From Hydrogenovibrio halophilus DSM 15072 (lineage in GTDB: Bacteria; Pseudomonadota; Gammaproteobacteria; Thiomicrospirales; Thiomicrospiraceae), in assembly GCF_000384235.1 (NCBI RefSeq), contig NZ_KB913033.1:999164-1063163 (forward strand): a stretch of 64,000 bases of DNA, written 5' to 3'. Position 1 is the first letter of the stretch; each line of letters opens with the position of its first letter. The position numbers and the translations under genes are program-made. Shown here in pieces: positions 1 through 9,192 of the stretch. Under the pieces are notes generated by a model. That model was not told where the DNA came from, did no database searches, and saw nothing but the letters and a program-made list of their open reading frames with translations.

Positions 1-1025
1 ACATCCCAAGGCAGAAAATCCTGAAGACCCAGTGCCTTTTGCGCAAAGGCTTTCAGCGCGGCCAGCTCTTTTTCCGCCTGGGGTTTGGACTGTTCCGCCA
101 GATCGTTCAAAAATTGAAACACCGCTTGCGTGGAACCGGCCATTTTGGTGGCCAGCGACAATTCGGCAGAGGACTCAAAGCCGAGCAGTTGCGCTTTCTG
201 GTGACGCAATTGCAAAATCTCCGGCATCAGGGGGCTGTTGTCGAATTCGGTGTTGTCGGCCTGATCGGACGCGCGGGTGGCAAAGGCCTGGTAGACTTCT
301 TCGCGCAAATCGCGGTTGTCGGCATAGGTCATCACCGCCAGATAGGACGGAATGTCCAGCGTTACCAGCCAGCCCTTCTGATCTTTTTGCTCGGCCAATT
401 GCGCCAGCAAACCCATGGACGCGTCCGGCAACCCGGCCAGTTCGCTTTCATCGGTCACCAGTTTTGACCAGGCCTGGGTGCCTTTGAGCACATTGTTACC
501 AAATGCGCTGCTCAATTGCGACAACCGCTGAGAAATGCGCTTGTATTCGCCCTGTTGCTCGGCGGGCAAATCAATGCCTGAGAGTTTGAAATCGCGCAAG
601 GCGTCTTCGATCACCTTTTTCTGCGCCAGCGAATAATGGGTATATTCCTCCGAGTGCGCCAGTTGTCTGAACTTATCAAACAGACCTTTGTTCTGCCCGA
701 TTTGCGTGCTGTAATCACTGACCATGTCCAGACAACCGGTATAGGCCTCGTGCCAGAGATCGGAATTTTTGACCCCATCCAAATGCCCAATCGGTCCCCA
801 GACCCGTTCAAACCGATTATGCAACCGTTCCAACGGCACCACAAACGTCTCCCAAGTCGGGTCGGCGTCATCCGCCACCAACGCGTCAATCGCCGCCAGA
901 TTTTCCGAAATCACGGTTTCCACCGCCGGCGCAATGTGTTCCACGTGAAACGATTCGAATTTCGGTAATCCGCTCACGTCCAGTAGCGGGTTGGCGTCAG
1001 AAGTGTGCAGTATTTGTGCGGTCAT
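1..1025 (-). CDS. prlC: Oligopeptidase A (M3 zinc metallopeptidase), 5' part only
   Basis: Cytoplasmic M3-family oligopeptidase that degrades short peptides, including cleaved signal peptides. Translating the minus strand from an ATG at 1025 gives a protein that follows E. coli PrlC closely: an early NPLL motif, a stretch reading WETFVVPLERL, GPIGHLDGVKNS, and further on LVTLDIPSYLAVMTYADNRDLREE, the conserved domain just before the catalytic half. The frame stays open to base 1, so about 341 residues are present and the HEXXH zinc site lies outside the window. Only about 70 bp separate it from the gene upstream, and that gap contains a 10-bp tandem repeat. Identification is by family resemblance read from the translation; function is expected to be normal. 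Confidence 0.9.
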   Translation of the reverse strand, partial: MTAQILHTSDANPLLDVSGLPKFESFHVEHIAPAVETVISENLAAIDALVADDADPTWETFVVPLERLHNRFERVWGPIGHLDGVKNSDLWHEAYTGCLDMVSDYSTQIGQNKGLFDKFRQLAHSEEYTHYSLAQKKVIEDALRDFKLSGIDLPAEQQGEYKRISQRLSQLSSAFGNNVLKGTQAWSKLVTDESELAGLPDASMGLLAQLAEQKDQKGWLVTLDIPSYLAVMTYADNRDLREEVYQAFATRASDQADNTEFDNSPLMPEILQLRHQKAQLLGFESSAELSLATKMAGSTQAVFQFLNDLAEQSKPQAEKELAALKAFAQKALGLQDFLPWD

Positions 1026-1060
1026 AAATGTCCTTGTTCTTAATTCAAAATTTTCCAGAA

Positions 1061-1100
1061 ATATCTAAAAATATCTAAAAATATCTAAAGTTATCTTAAA
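1061..1100. repeat. 10-bp tandem repeat (atatctaaaa, about 4 copies)
   Basis: Three near-identical copies of atatctaaaa (1061, 1071, 1081) are followed by a decayed copy, ttatcttaaa. The array covers the stop codon of the AlbA_2 gene and the short leader of prlC. A-runs spaced at 10 bp are in phase with the DNA helix, so the segment may be intrinsically bent; this is inference. Confidence 0.75.
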
Positions 1101-2745
1101 AATCCTTTTTAGACATTTGCCAGGATTTACCTTCTGGCTCGATCAAACCCTCCTTTTTAAGGGCCTGCAGGAGGTTCCTAACCTTATTATCTTTCTGCCG
1201 TTCATCTAAAACATCGGGAAGTTTGTCTAAAATAAGTTTGTTAATGTCTAAACGTTTCGCTTTTCCAAACTTCTCTATGTACTCGCAAATAAGCTGCTTG
1301 TAATGCTGGTCGTCTAACCCCCGGTTTCGAATATAATCAGCCTGACTTTCACTGTAAGATGCCACGCGAGCAGAGATATAAAAATTCGGCTTTCTTCCTT
1401 CAATGAAGCCTTGTCGCTTCAAATACCGGGCTTGTTCAGCCGTCAAAGGTTTTTGTTTTTGAACCCTATCTAACAAAATTATATCGTCCAAACTCAAATC
1501 AGGCATTTCCGCCAATTTTCGCGCATATTTAATATCCACCACGCGCCCGGTAATCATGACTTGTACTCGTTCATGGGATAAATCGTATTCAGGCAAAGGA
1601 AAAAAACGATCTTTCTGAATCACAAACATTTTTTTAATGCCACTACCAATCGTATCAATCATATTGAGATTGACCATTGCATCTGTAAGAAACCGGTTGC
1701 GATAACGCGGTTCAGGCGCATCCGAATGAATAACATGCTCAACGGTTCCCGGAATAAAGCTTCCAGGATTGCTAAAACACAGTCGTCCATCTTCAAATTC
1801 AACAACGGTGATCTTTCCCCCCGCTTCATAATCCTGATGAGCAATCGCATTGTTTAAAGCTTCACGAATAATATAAGGATCGTATTGATCTACCTCCTCA
1901 GGAAACAAACTCCCTTCATCCATGTAGCGGTATTTCAGATTCCTAATCTTTTTATAAACCTGTTCGGCATTGATGAGCAAAGGGCAGGAAAAGTGTTCAT
2001 AATCGCGCTCCAACCCATCCCTGTCTTTTAAAAGCCAAGTAATCGTTGCAGAAGCAGGGTTTAACCAATGAGAAGACTCAGGCTTGCCTAACAATAAGAT
2101 AGCCGCCCTAGTAATTTGACCATGAATTGTTAACTTAGCTTTATTAAGAAAAGTTTCGTCACTCCAACTTTCAAGCTCTCCCACCAGTTTTGAGTGTTTC
2201 TTCAAGTAAACACTGCGTGCAAGTTGAATGGCATCAGAATCTAAATCTGCCAAACTCGCCCCAACACATACGTCAGCACTCCAATCTTTTACTTGGTTTT
2301 GATTTCTAATGCGCTCCATCTCCACTATATTTAACGCACCAATAGACTCTCCATCCCGCCCATAATAATGACCGTTCCAAGCCACTGGTAACCCTTGAGG
2401 CGCGGCAGGAATTTCAAACAACAGGACACGGCCATCAGAATGCAAAACCTCATGAATGTCTATAAAACTCAACCGATTTGTCGTTTTATCAGTGATCTCT
2501 TTTTTTAGAGACTGCAAGCTTTTAGCTTCCGGGCGAAATTGAGTACCGACGACTTTTCTATTATCGTTCACGCCAAACAAGAGCCAGGCATGTTTCAAAC
2601 CCTTTAAATTCGCTTCATTACTCAAAGCAGAAAAATATTTTCCGAGTTTATTGGAATCAAAGTTTTGTTTCGCTTCCTTAAATTCAATGACTTCATTTTC
2701 AGTAGAATTCGCAAGCAAAGTTTGCAGTATATTTTGTTTATTCAT
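1096..2745 (-). CDS. AlbA_2 (Schlafen-like) domain protein with C-terminal ATPase-like and winged-helix regions
   Basis: A 549-residue protein of the divergent AAA_4/AlbA_2 family. The N-terminus (about 18-130) shows the typical ENEVIEFKEAK start, and the LLFGVND strand and EIPAAPQGLPVAW segment of the AlbA_2 fold. Residues around 285-330 (REALNNAIAHQDY, then GRLCFSNPGSF) resemble the HATPase_c_4 region found behind this domain, and the C-terminal 150 residues look like winged helices. Such proteins are transcription regulators or nucleic-acid-acting partners of defence genes. Its ATG overlaps the stop of the restriction enzyme gene by 4 bp, so the two are translationally coupled. The gene is more AT-rich than its surroundings, which suggests acquisition. 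Exact role unknown. Confidence 0.75.
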   Translation of the reverse strand: MNKQNILQTLLANSTENEVIEFKEAKQNFDSNKLGKYFSALSNEANLKGLKHAWLLFGVNDNRKVVGTQFRPEAKSLQSLKKEITDKTTNRLSFIDIHEVLHSDGRVLLFEIPAAPQGLPVAWNGHYYGRDGESIGALNIVEMERIRNQNQVKDWSADVCVGASLADLDSDAIQLARSVYLKKHSKLVGELESWSDETFLNKAKLTIHGQITRAAILLLGKPESSHWLNPASATITWLLKDRDGLERDYEHFSCPLLINAEQVYKKIRNLKYRYMDEGSLFPEEVDQYDPYIIREALNNAIAHQDYEAGGKITVVEFEDGRLCFSNPGSFIPGTVEHVIHSDAPEPRYRNRFLTDAMVNLNMIDTIGSGIKKMFVIQKDRFFPLPEYDLSHERVQVMITGRVVDIKYARKLAEMPDLSLDDIILLDRVQKQKPLTAEQARYLKRQGFIEGRKPNFYISARVASYSESQADYIRNRGLDDQHYKQLICEYIEKFGKAKRLDINKLILDKLPDVLDERQKDNKVRNLLQALKKEGLIEPEGKSWQMSKKDF

Positions 2746-5700
2746 AAATTCTGCTCGATTAATTCAATCTCTTCTTCCGTCAATTCAAACAATTGGTAGA
2801 CCGCCTGGTTGAGTTGGGTCTCGGTGGTTTGGATTTGCTGGTTTAGGGTGTCGATTTTGGCTTTTTCGGTTTCAAAATAGGCTTGCCAGTCGTTGCGTTC
2901 GGCCACGGGGATGAGCACGTCTTTGGCTTTGAGTTTGAAGCTCTTTTTGAGTTCTTTTTGCAGGGTTTTAAAGTCCCATTTCCACCAGGCCTGGCTGTTT
3001 TTATTGAGTTTGGGCGCTTTGTCGTCCGGACAGAGGTCTTCGCTCAGACGACGGGCAAAGCCCGATTCCACAGCAAAGCGCTGTTCGGTCAGGGTCTGAC
3101 AGGTTTCGGCTAGCTCGGAAATTTGGGATTTTTGGCTCTCATTAACGTCAGGCATTGGAATGCGATTAAGATTTTGAGAAAACATCCTATAAAAACCGCC
3201 GCGCACAGCATCAGCGATCCCCGTCAAATAAAACCAAACCAAACCAAACTGGAGTTCAATAAACCCAAAACATAATAATTTCCAATGGGGAAAAAAGTAC
3301 CCGGTATTTCCTGAAAACGACCCCTTTTGGTCCAAATGGAGCTTAGAACTGTCTGTTATGTCAGGATAAAAAATCTTCGGATTTTCAAACTCTTGAAAAT
3401 AACCAACCGTGTCCTGAATTTCATACCATTGGTAAGGACCAGACTTTCGACCGGGCCACTTCTTGCCCTTTGGCCAGTCTTTTGGCTTGGGCATTAATCG
3501 TTCTTTGTACTGTTCCAGATGGGCTTTGATTCCCGGATATCGATCAATATCGGTGCCGCGCCGGGTAAAAATCAGATACCTGTCTCGAGGTTGCGCATGC
3601 CATTTTTTCAGGTCCTTGCCTTCCAGAAACGGTTTGATCAGTTCGGCGCTGTGCGGGTCTTGCGCCACAATGCGGTCGCGGGTGGCGCGGTCGATCACAA
3701 AGGCGTCATTGAGGCCGGTCAAAACCCCGCGATATGGTGAACCATAAACGTCTTTCAAGATAGGATACGGCTGACCGTCCTGATCATGGGTGAGTTTATG
3801 GCGCAGCTGATACAGACGGGCGTCTTCCAGTTGCCAACTGTCGCCTTGTAGCTGGCTTTGGACCATCACACTCTTTTCCTGCTCAAAGGTCTGGCCCAGA
3901 TTGGCGGGCAGGCGGTCTTTGAGCACCAGCATCTCGGCCTGGCTGTCGGGTTGTGGCGCGCTGTTTTCAAACACCAGAATCGCCGGATAGGTGGTCACGC
4001 CTTCAAACACCTGCAAATCGCCGAAATCCACGGCGGTTTTCAGCGTGGTCTGCTCGGCCAGAAAACGACGCAGATGCGCACCGGAGCCGGTTTTGAAAAA
4101 AGTGGACGAGCTGATAAAACCGAGCTTGCCGCCGGGTTTGAGCAAGTTCATCCCCAGCTCGAAAAAGTAGGCGTACAGGTCCACCACCCCGTGATACACC
4201 TGATAATGCTCGGCCAGCCAGGGTTTGATCTCGCCCAACCGTTCCTGACGCACATAAGGCGGATTGCCCAGCACCACATCAAAGCCGCCTTGCTCAACAA
4301 TGTCTGCAAAGGCCTGTTGCCAACAAAAATCCGATCCGGGCACGGGTTCGGTCACGCCCAGACTGTTGCCGGTTTGGAGATTGGCATCCAGACTGGTGAG
4401 CGCCTTGCCACGTTCGGCGGTTTTCAGCCACAGTGACAGTTTGCTGATTTCAATGGATTCGGCATTGATGTCCACCCCATAAAGATTGTGATTGAGAATC
4501 TCTTTATTGAGGTCGAATACACCGGGCTGACCGGTGAGTTCGGCCAATTTGTCGTTGATGCGCTGGTATTCGCGGTGCAGATGGTCAAACGCGGCCACCA
4601 GAAATGCGCCGGAACCGCAGGCCGGATCGACCACCTTGATCTGTTTGAGTTCGTCCTGCCAGGCGTACCAGAATTTGAGTTCGGTCTGCTTGCCTCGCTT
4701 CCACTGAATGGTCTCGTCTTTTTTCAACTGACCAAAATCTTGCAGACAGGCATGAAACCGTTCTTGAATGTGCGCGCCGAGGGTGTGTTCGACAATAAAG
4801 GTGGTGATGGCATCCGGCGTATAAACCACGCCGTGCTGTTTGCGTTTGCCTTTGACGCTTTTGGTTTTTTCAAACCGTTTGAATTGAGGCAGATCGCCGG
4901 ATTCGATCTGTTCAATCAGTTCTTCCAAATCCGCAATGGATTGTTCGAAAATGTGCCCGAGGACCGTCACCGAGACGTCAGAGTCAAAATCGTATTCGGC
5001 CAGGTTTTTGAAGGATTCGCAAATGGCGTCCGACACTTGCAAGCCGTCCAGAAAGGGGTCTTGCGCAAATAGGCCGCCGTTATAGGCCGGAATCTTGAGC
5101 GCGGCATTACCCTGATCCACGGCCTTGAACAACCCTTTGAAGTTGTCGTAAATGGGGCGCGGGTTGTAGGGATCGGCGTGTTCGTAGGCTTGCTGAATGC
5201 TGTTGTCGGGAATCAGGCCTTTGTCTTCGGCAAACGCGATGAACAACATGCGATCCAGCAGTTTTTGCGCCGGTTGAATCAGATCAATGGGCTGACGGTC
5301 CGGGTTTTCCTGAATCAGATGCACAATCAGATTTTGACGAAGGACCTTGTAGTCCAGATAGAGCTGGTCGGTAATGTCCCGGTCGGCCTGATGACTCTCT
5401 TCAAGCAGGGCCTGAGTAGCTCCCTGCAAGAGGTTGTCGGCACTCAACAAGGTCACAAAGCGCCAGTATTGCTCAGGTTGATCGAGTTCGGTCAGGTCAA
5501 ACCGTTCGAACACCAGTGAGGTTTCACTGACCGAATAAAGCCGGATTTCCAGGTAATTGGACACCAACACCCACTGACAACCCTTGATGTCACGGGCATA
5601 TTCCCAGGCCTGCTGAACCGGGCTTTTATGTCGGCCAGACATGATCGCATCCAGGTCTTTGGTTTTGGCCCCTTTCAGCTCAAACGGGGCCAGAATCCGG

Positions 5701-6008
5701 TCCGATGTTTTGTCGGCATCAAAATGCCCCAGTGCCAAATCAACCGCCCCCTTGCCGCCTTGTTTGGCAATGGGATACTCACGGGCAATTGTGTAGGTGT
5801 CGTCGCTGCCATAAGGCACATACCCCAAAATATCGACCATGATCTGTTGCATGAAAGGCGCATGCAAAGCCACTTCATTTTGGGTTTGCAGATCACCGAT
5901 TTCAATGCGTTGTTTCCAGGACTGAATCCCTTTTAAATGATTTTCCGGTATCGGGTTTTGCCGCAACGAATGGAGATGACGCGCAAGAATTTTGGGGTGG
6001 AAGAGCAT
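2742..6008 (-). CDS. Type IIG restriction-modification enzyme (nuclease, methylase and specificity in one chain)
   Basis: A protein of about 1088 residues that should both methylate adenine and cut DNA. An N-terminal PD-(D/E)XK nuclease is visible near residues 90-112 (VDLAL, then FELKGAK). The Eco57I-like methylase core has motif I DPACGSGAFL near 461 and motif IV GNPPYVRQ near 582; NPPY is typical of N6-adenine methylases. The C-terminal third carries a TaqI-type specificity region ending in a coiled segment. The first ATG at 6008 (after an AAAGG) is preferred over a TTG two codons earlier. It is coupled by a 4-bp overlap to the AlbA_2 gene and faces away from the Wadjet operon across about 260 bp in which I see no gene. 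No separate S or R subunit is present. Confidence 0.88.
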   Translation of the reverse strand: MLFHPKILARHLHSLRQNPIPENHLKGIQSWKQRIEIGDLQTQNEVALHAPFMQQIMVDILGYVPYGSDDTYTIAREYPIAKQGGKGAVDLALGHFDADKTSDRILAPFELKGAKTKDLDAIMSGRHKSPVQQAWEYARDIKGCQWVLVSNYLEIRLYSVSETSLVFERFDLTELDQPEQYWRFVTLLSADNLLQGATQALLEESHQADRDITDQLYLDYKVLRQNLIVHLIQENPDRQPIDLIQPAQKLLDRMLFIAFAEDKGLIPDNSIQQAYEHADPYNPRPIYDNFKGLFKAVDQGNAALKIPAYNGGLFAQDPFLDGLQVSDAICESFKNLAEYDFDSDVSVTVLGHIFEQSIADLEELIEQIESGDLPQFKRFEKTKSVKGKRKQHGVVYTPDAITTFIVEHTLGAHIQERFHACLQDFGQLKKDETIQWKRGKQTELKFWYAWQDELKQIKVVDPACGSGAFLVAAFDHLHREYQRINDKLAELTGQPGVFDLNKEILNHNLYGVDINAESIEISKLSLWLKTAERGKALTSLDANLQTGNSLGVTEPVPGSDFCWQQAFADIVEQGGFDVVLGNPPYVRQERLGEIKPWLAEHYQVYHGVVDLYAYFFELGMNLLKPGGKLGFISSSTFFKTGSGAHLRRFLAEQTTLKTAVDFGDLQVFEGVTTYPAILVFENSAPQPDSQAEMLVLKDRLPANLGQTFEQEKSVMVQSQLQGDSWQLEDARLYQLRHKLTHDQDGQPYPILKDVYGSPYRGVLTGLNDAFVIDRATRDRIVAQDPHSAELIKPFLEGKDLKKWHAQPRDRYLIFTRRGTDIDRYPGIKAHLEQYKERLMPKPKDWPKGKKWPGRKSGPYQWYEIQDTVGYFQEFENPKIFYPDITDSSKLHLDQKGSFSGNTGYFFPHWKLLCFGFIELQFGLVWFYLTGIADAVRGGFYRMFSQNLNRIPMPDVNESQKSQISELAETCQTLTEQRFAVESGFARRLSEDLCPDDKAPKLNKNSQAWWKWDFKTLQKELKKSFKLKAKDVLIPVAERNDWQAYFETEKAKIDTLNQQIQTTETQLNQAVYQLFELTEEEIELIEQNL

Positions 6009-6268
6009 GGACAAAACAGCCTTTTACGATCAGACAATTTCCTCATTGTACCGCAAAACCGTTTTGCCTTGACGGTGCAGGGGGAGACTGAACGCTCAAC
6101 TGGCGCAGTCAGGCAGTGAGCATTAGATGACGGTGATTCAAGCCAAACAAAGAGATGTTTCCTCTATGATCAGGTCACAAAAACCCGGTTCTGAGACGGC
6201 GCAGGCGCTACCTGCAATGCATTAAATCTGATACGATTACGTCATCATCAACAGGTGGAGTCAACCGC

Positions 6269-7747
6269 TTGGAGTTTTCCTATTGCCACAAACTGCGACA
6301 GTCCCATCCGGCCTGGCGCTTGATGCGGGCTGACAATGCCCCCTTGATTGTCAGCTTTTTGCATCAGGTGTTTATTGCGCCCAACCGACGCAGCATCCGG
6401 CAATCCGAACTGGTCCTGATGCTGGACGATTACCTGTATCAATTGCGTTTAAGCGAAGGCGAAGACGCTTTTCCAAAAAATCCGCATCAATATCTGGAAG
6501 ATTGGGCGCACAATGACAAAGCCTGGTTGCGCAAGTTTTATCCGACCCATGCCGATGAGGCCGTGTTTGATTTAACCCCCGGCACCGAAAAAGCGATTAG
6601 CTGGCTCAGCAGTCTCGATCAAGCCACCTTTGTTGGCACCGAATCCCGCCTGTTGATGCTGTTTGACCTGCTCAAGCAAATGGTGACCGGTTCTGACACC
6701 AATGCCGAACGACGGCTGGCCACATTGCAACAGCGAAAAGCCCGGATTGAAGCCGAAATACGCGCGCTGGAGAATGGTGAGGTGCCAGTGATGGACGATA
6801 CCGCCCTGAAAGACCGTTTTTTGCAATTTTCACAAGTCTCAAGGGAACTGTTAAGCGATTTTCGGCAAGTCGAACAGAACTTTCGCCAACTGGATCAATC
6901 AGTGCGAGATGAAATCGCACGATGGGACGGTAGCAAAGGCCAGTTATTGGACAATGTGTTTGGTGAGCAGGACGCCATTGCCGATTCCGATCAGGGAAGG
7001 AGTTTTCGCGCCTTTTGGGATTTTCTGATGTCCAGCCAAAGCCAAAACGAACTCACCGACGGGCTGGAACAGGTCTTTCAGCTTGACGCCATTCAAAGCC
7101 TGGCACCGGACACATCGCTGAAAAAAATTCATTACGACTGGCTTGAGGCTGGAGAGCAAACCCAGCAGGTGGTCTCTCGCCTGTCGCAACAATTGCGGCG
7201 TTTTCTGGATAACCAGGCCTATCTGGAAAACAAACGCTTGATGCACAAAATCGATGACCTGTTTCGCCAGGCCTTGGAAATCAAGCCGCTTCTGCCCACC
7301 AATGCCCAGTTGCGGGGGCCCTTTTCCGATTTTATGACCCTGGACCTCCCCAAACTGAATATCGATGTGCCTATGGAACGACCCCTGTTCAAAGTGCCGC
7401 TGGTGCAGAATTTCAGTGGCCAAATCGAAACCGACACCGGCGAAGCAGTCGATATCGATGCTCTGTTTGATCAGGTGTTTGTGGATGAACTGGCGCTCAA
7501 AGAGACCATTGAACGCTCGCTGCAAACCCAATCACAAATCAATCTGCCCGATCTGTTACAAAACCATCCACTGACTCTGGGCGTGGCCGAATTGATTGGT
7601 TATTTATCACTGGCCAGTCAGGACGATGCCGACGCCCTGTTTGCCGGAGTGCTGGATGACAGCCAACAGGACCTGATTCAATGGCAAGACCTGCAAGGCC
7701 AGAATCGCCAGGCCTGGTTGCCCAGAGTCATCTACACCAGGCGGTAA
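6269..7747 (+). CDS. jetA: Wadjet anti-plasmid protein JetA (DUF3375)
   Basis: First gene of a type I Wadjet operon. JetA is the kleisin-like DUF3375 subunit that bridges the JetC ATPase heads, in a complex that extrudes circular DNA and cuts small plasmids. The 492-residue protein starts with the family's typical segment (LRQSHPAWRLMRADNAPLIVSFL) and has long helical stretches in the middle (about 145-260). The start is a TTG at 6269, supported by a strong ribosome-binding sequence, AGGTGGAG, 8 bases upstream; no in-frame ATG is better placed. In compact Wadjet operons jetB follows at once; here about 830 bp holding a toxin-antitoxin pair come first. Family assignment rests on the full four-gene set present. 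Confidence 0.93.
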   Translation: MEFSYCHKLRQSHPAWRLMRADNAPLIVSFLHQVFIAPNRRSIRQSELVLMLDDYLYQLRLSEGEDAFPKNPHQYLEDWAHNDKAWLRKFYPTHADEAVFDLTPGTEKAISWLSSLDQATFVGTESRLLMLFDLLKQMVTGSDTNAERRLATLQQRKARIEAEIRALENGEVPVMDDTALKDRFLQFSQVSRELLSDFRQVEQNFRQLDQSVRDEIARWDGSKGQLLDNVFGEQDAIADSDQGRSFRAFWDFLMSSQSQNELTDGLEQVFQLDAIQSLAPDTSLKKIHYDWLEAGEQTQQVVSRLSQQLRRFLDNQAYLENKRLMHKIDDLFRQALEIKPLLPTNAQLRGPFSDFMTLDLPKLNIDVPMERPLFKVPLVQNFSGQIETDTGEAVDIDALFDQVFVDELALKETIERSLQTQSQINLPDLLQNHPLTLGVAELIGYLSLASQDDADALFAGVLDDSQQDLIQWQDLQGQNRQAWLPRVIYTRR

Positions 7748-7780
7748 AAAGATGGCTGATGTCATTTGACTGCGCACGAG

Positions 7781-7829
7781 TTGCCAGTTTTCAGGTCGAC
7801 TGCTATACTGGTATTACTTAAGTATTACC
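7781..7829 (+). promoter_or_regulatory. Internal promoter plus 20-bp palindromic operator for the RHH/MazF pair
   Basis: A good sigma-70 promoter lies behind jetA: TTGCCA (7781-7786), 17-bp spacer, TATACT (7804-7809). Directly after the -10 box is a 20-bp near-perfect palindrome at 7810-7829 (GGTATTACTT followed by AAGTATTACC; one mismatched pair). An inverted repeat in this position is where ribbon-helix-helix antitoxins usually bind to repress their own operon, so the pair has its own autoregulated transcription start inside the Wadjet operon. The antitoxin start codon is 23 bases further on. Confidence 0.7.
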
Positions 7830-7851
7830 AAAGCTTTTTAAGGGAGTAGTC

Positions 7852-8094
7852 ATGAAGACGATTACGATTAAAGCATCGGATGACTTTGCTCGGAATCTTG
7901 TTGATTTGGCGGGACAGTTACACTTGTCGAAAAGTGAACTGATTCGCCAGGCAGTTGAGCGTTTTCGTCAGCAGCAGGAAGAGACTTTGTTAAAGAAAAA
8001 AATGCAGGCTGCGGCACAAAAAGTGCGTTCTCAGACATTGGATGAGCTGGACGATTGGGATGAGACGCTGCAAGATGGGCTCAAAGGATTGTGA
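7852..8094 (+). CDS. Ribbon-helix-helix antitoxin (CopG/Arc type) of a MazF pair
   Basis: An 80-residue protein with an N-terminal strand (KTITIKASDD), then two helices (FARNLVDLAGQLHLSKSELIRQAVERFRQQQ): the ribbon-helix-helix fold of CopG/Arc repressors. The acidic tail (TLDELDDWDETLQDGL) would be the toxin-binding part. It is preceded by AAGGGAG and by the promoter and palindromic operator at 7781-7829. The stop codon overlaps the toxin start, the usual coupling of antitoxin and toxin. It should neutralise the MazF-like toxin and repress the pair. It is not an AbrB-type MazE, so no symbol is given. Confidence 0.88.
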   Translation: MKTITIKASDDFARNLVDLAGQLHLSKSELIRQAVERFRQQQEETLLKKKMQAAAQKVRSQTLDELDDWDETLQDGLKGL

Positions 8095-8459
8095 TGATTG
8101 AAACACAACTTCTGCGTGGTGGCGTCTATCTGGCGAATTTAAACCCCTCAAAAGGTTCTGAGCCGGGAAAGGTGCGGCCTGTATTGATATTACAGAATCA
8201 CTGGCTTAATGAACTCAATCATCCGAGCGTCATCGTGTTGCCTCTGAGTACCGTTTTGATTGAAGATGCCGAGCCATTACGCTTCCGATTACAGCCTAGA
8301 GATCGTTTGCACAAAACATCGGATGTCCTCTGTGACCAAATTCGAGCCCTGGATGTTCGTCGAATCACGTCCGATTGCCTGACGCTGTTACCACCCAATG
8401 AAATGCAGCAAATTGAGCAGAATTTACAGCAAGTATTGGGCTTTTCCAATAGGCAATAA
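8094..8459 (+). CDS. mazF: MazF/PemK-family toxin (mRNA interferase)
   Basis: A 121-residue MazF/PemK-fold toxin, expected to cut mRNA at short sequences and stop growth when the antitoxin is lost. Family hallmarks are visible: RGGVYLANLNPSKGSEPGKVRPVLILQ at the N-terminus (the beta1-beta2 region with the conserved RPV), SVIVLPLST, and DVLCDQIRALDVRRI, where the conserved SDVLCDQIR element lies. The ATG at 8094 overlaps the antitoxin stop; a GTG at 8091 is an alternative. The pair sits between jetA and jetB with the same orientation. After it, about 115 bp without a gene precede jetB. Confidence 0.9.
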   Translation: MIETQLLRGGVYLANLNPSKGSEPGKVRPVLILQNHWLNELNHPSVIVLPLSTVLIEDAEPLRFRLQPRDRLHKTSDVLCDQIRALDVRRITSDCLTLLPPNEMQQIEQNLQQVLGFSNRQ

Positions 8460-8574
8460 CGTCAAATGTTTCAGTCGATGCAAAGCGTTTGAGGTGCCTT
8501 ACAATGTGACAAGCGAAACGCCGAGGGTCGTCGATTGAGGGTTGACCGGCAAAGCACGAGAATGAGAGCGAAAA

Positions 8575-9192
8575 ATGACACAGGAACAGGCACAAACATC
8601 GGACAATCGGTTATCAGTGGTGTTGATTACGCTGTTCAAAGGCGTGGTGTACCGTGATGAACAGACCGCTGTGTGGCAGGATTTGTTGAAACTGCAAAGC
8701 GCTGTGCGCGATTATGTGGCGGTGCTGGGTCTGGAACTCAAGCTGTTTGAAGAGGAAGGGTATGCCTGGCTGGCGCATCGTACGAGCGATCCAGATGACG
8801 GCGAACCGGCTTTGCCCAGACTGGTCACACGCCGATCGTTGAGTTTTGCGGTCAGTGTGTTGCTGGCGCTGTTGCGCAAGCGCCTGTTGGAGTTTGATGC
8901 CCTGGGCCATGACAGTCGCCTGGTCGTAAGTTTTGAAGAGATTCAGCAGGATATGCAATCCTTTTTGCCAGCGGGCAGTAACGAGGCCAAGCTGATGGAT
9001 CAGTTGCAGACTCACATCAATAAGGTGGTAGAGCTGGGGTTTTTGAAAAAAATGAAACCACCGTTTGAGGGCGCACCACCAACCTATGAAGTGCGTCGGA
9101 TTATCGCCGGCTTTATCGACAGCCAATGGCTGGACCAACTGCAAACGCGCCTCAAAGAATATCAGGACTATGCCCAGGGAGTCAATGAATGA
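8575..9192 (+). CDS. jetB: Wadjet protein JetB (DUF4194)
   Basis: The 205-residue DUF4194 protein is the MukE-like winged-helix subunit of the Wadjet condensin-like complex. The typical N-terminus (LSVVLITLFKGVVYRDEQTAVWQDLL) and the middle RRSLSFAVSVLLALLRKRL are recognisable. The stop overlaps the jetC start by 4 bp (ATGA), as expected for subunits made in fixed ratio. JetA and JetB together bridge the JetC heads. Because a toxin-antitoxin pair separates it from jetA, jetB must be transcribed by read-through from jetA, from the mazF promoter, or from a start inside 8460-8574; I could not identify a convincing one there. Confidence 0.92.
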   Translation: MTQEQAQTSDNRLSVVLITLFKGVVYRDEQTAVWQDLLKLQSAVRDYVAVLGLELKLFEEEGYAWLAHRTSDPDDGEPALPRLVTRRSLSFAVSVLLALLRKRLLEFDALGHDSRLVVSFEEIQQDMQSFLPAGSNEAKLMDQLQTHINKVVELGFLKKMKPPFEGAPPTYEVRRIIAGFIDSQWLDQLQTRLKEYQDYAQGVNE

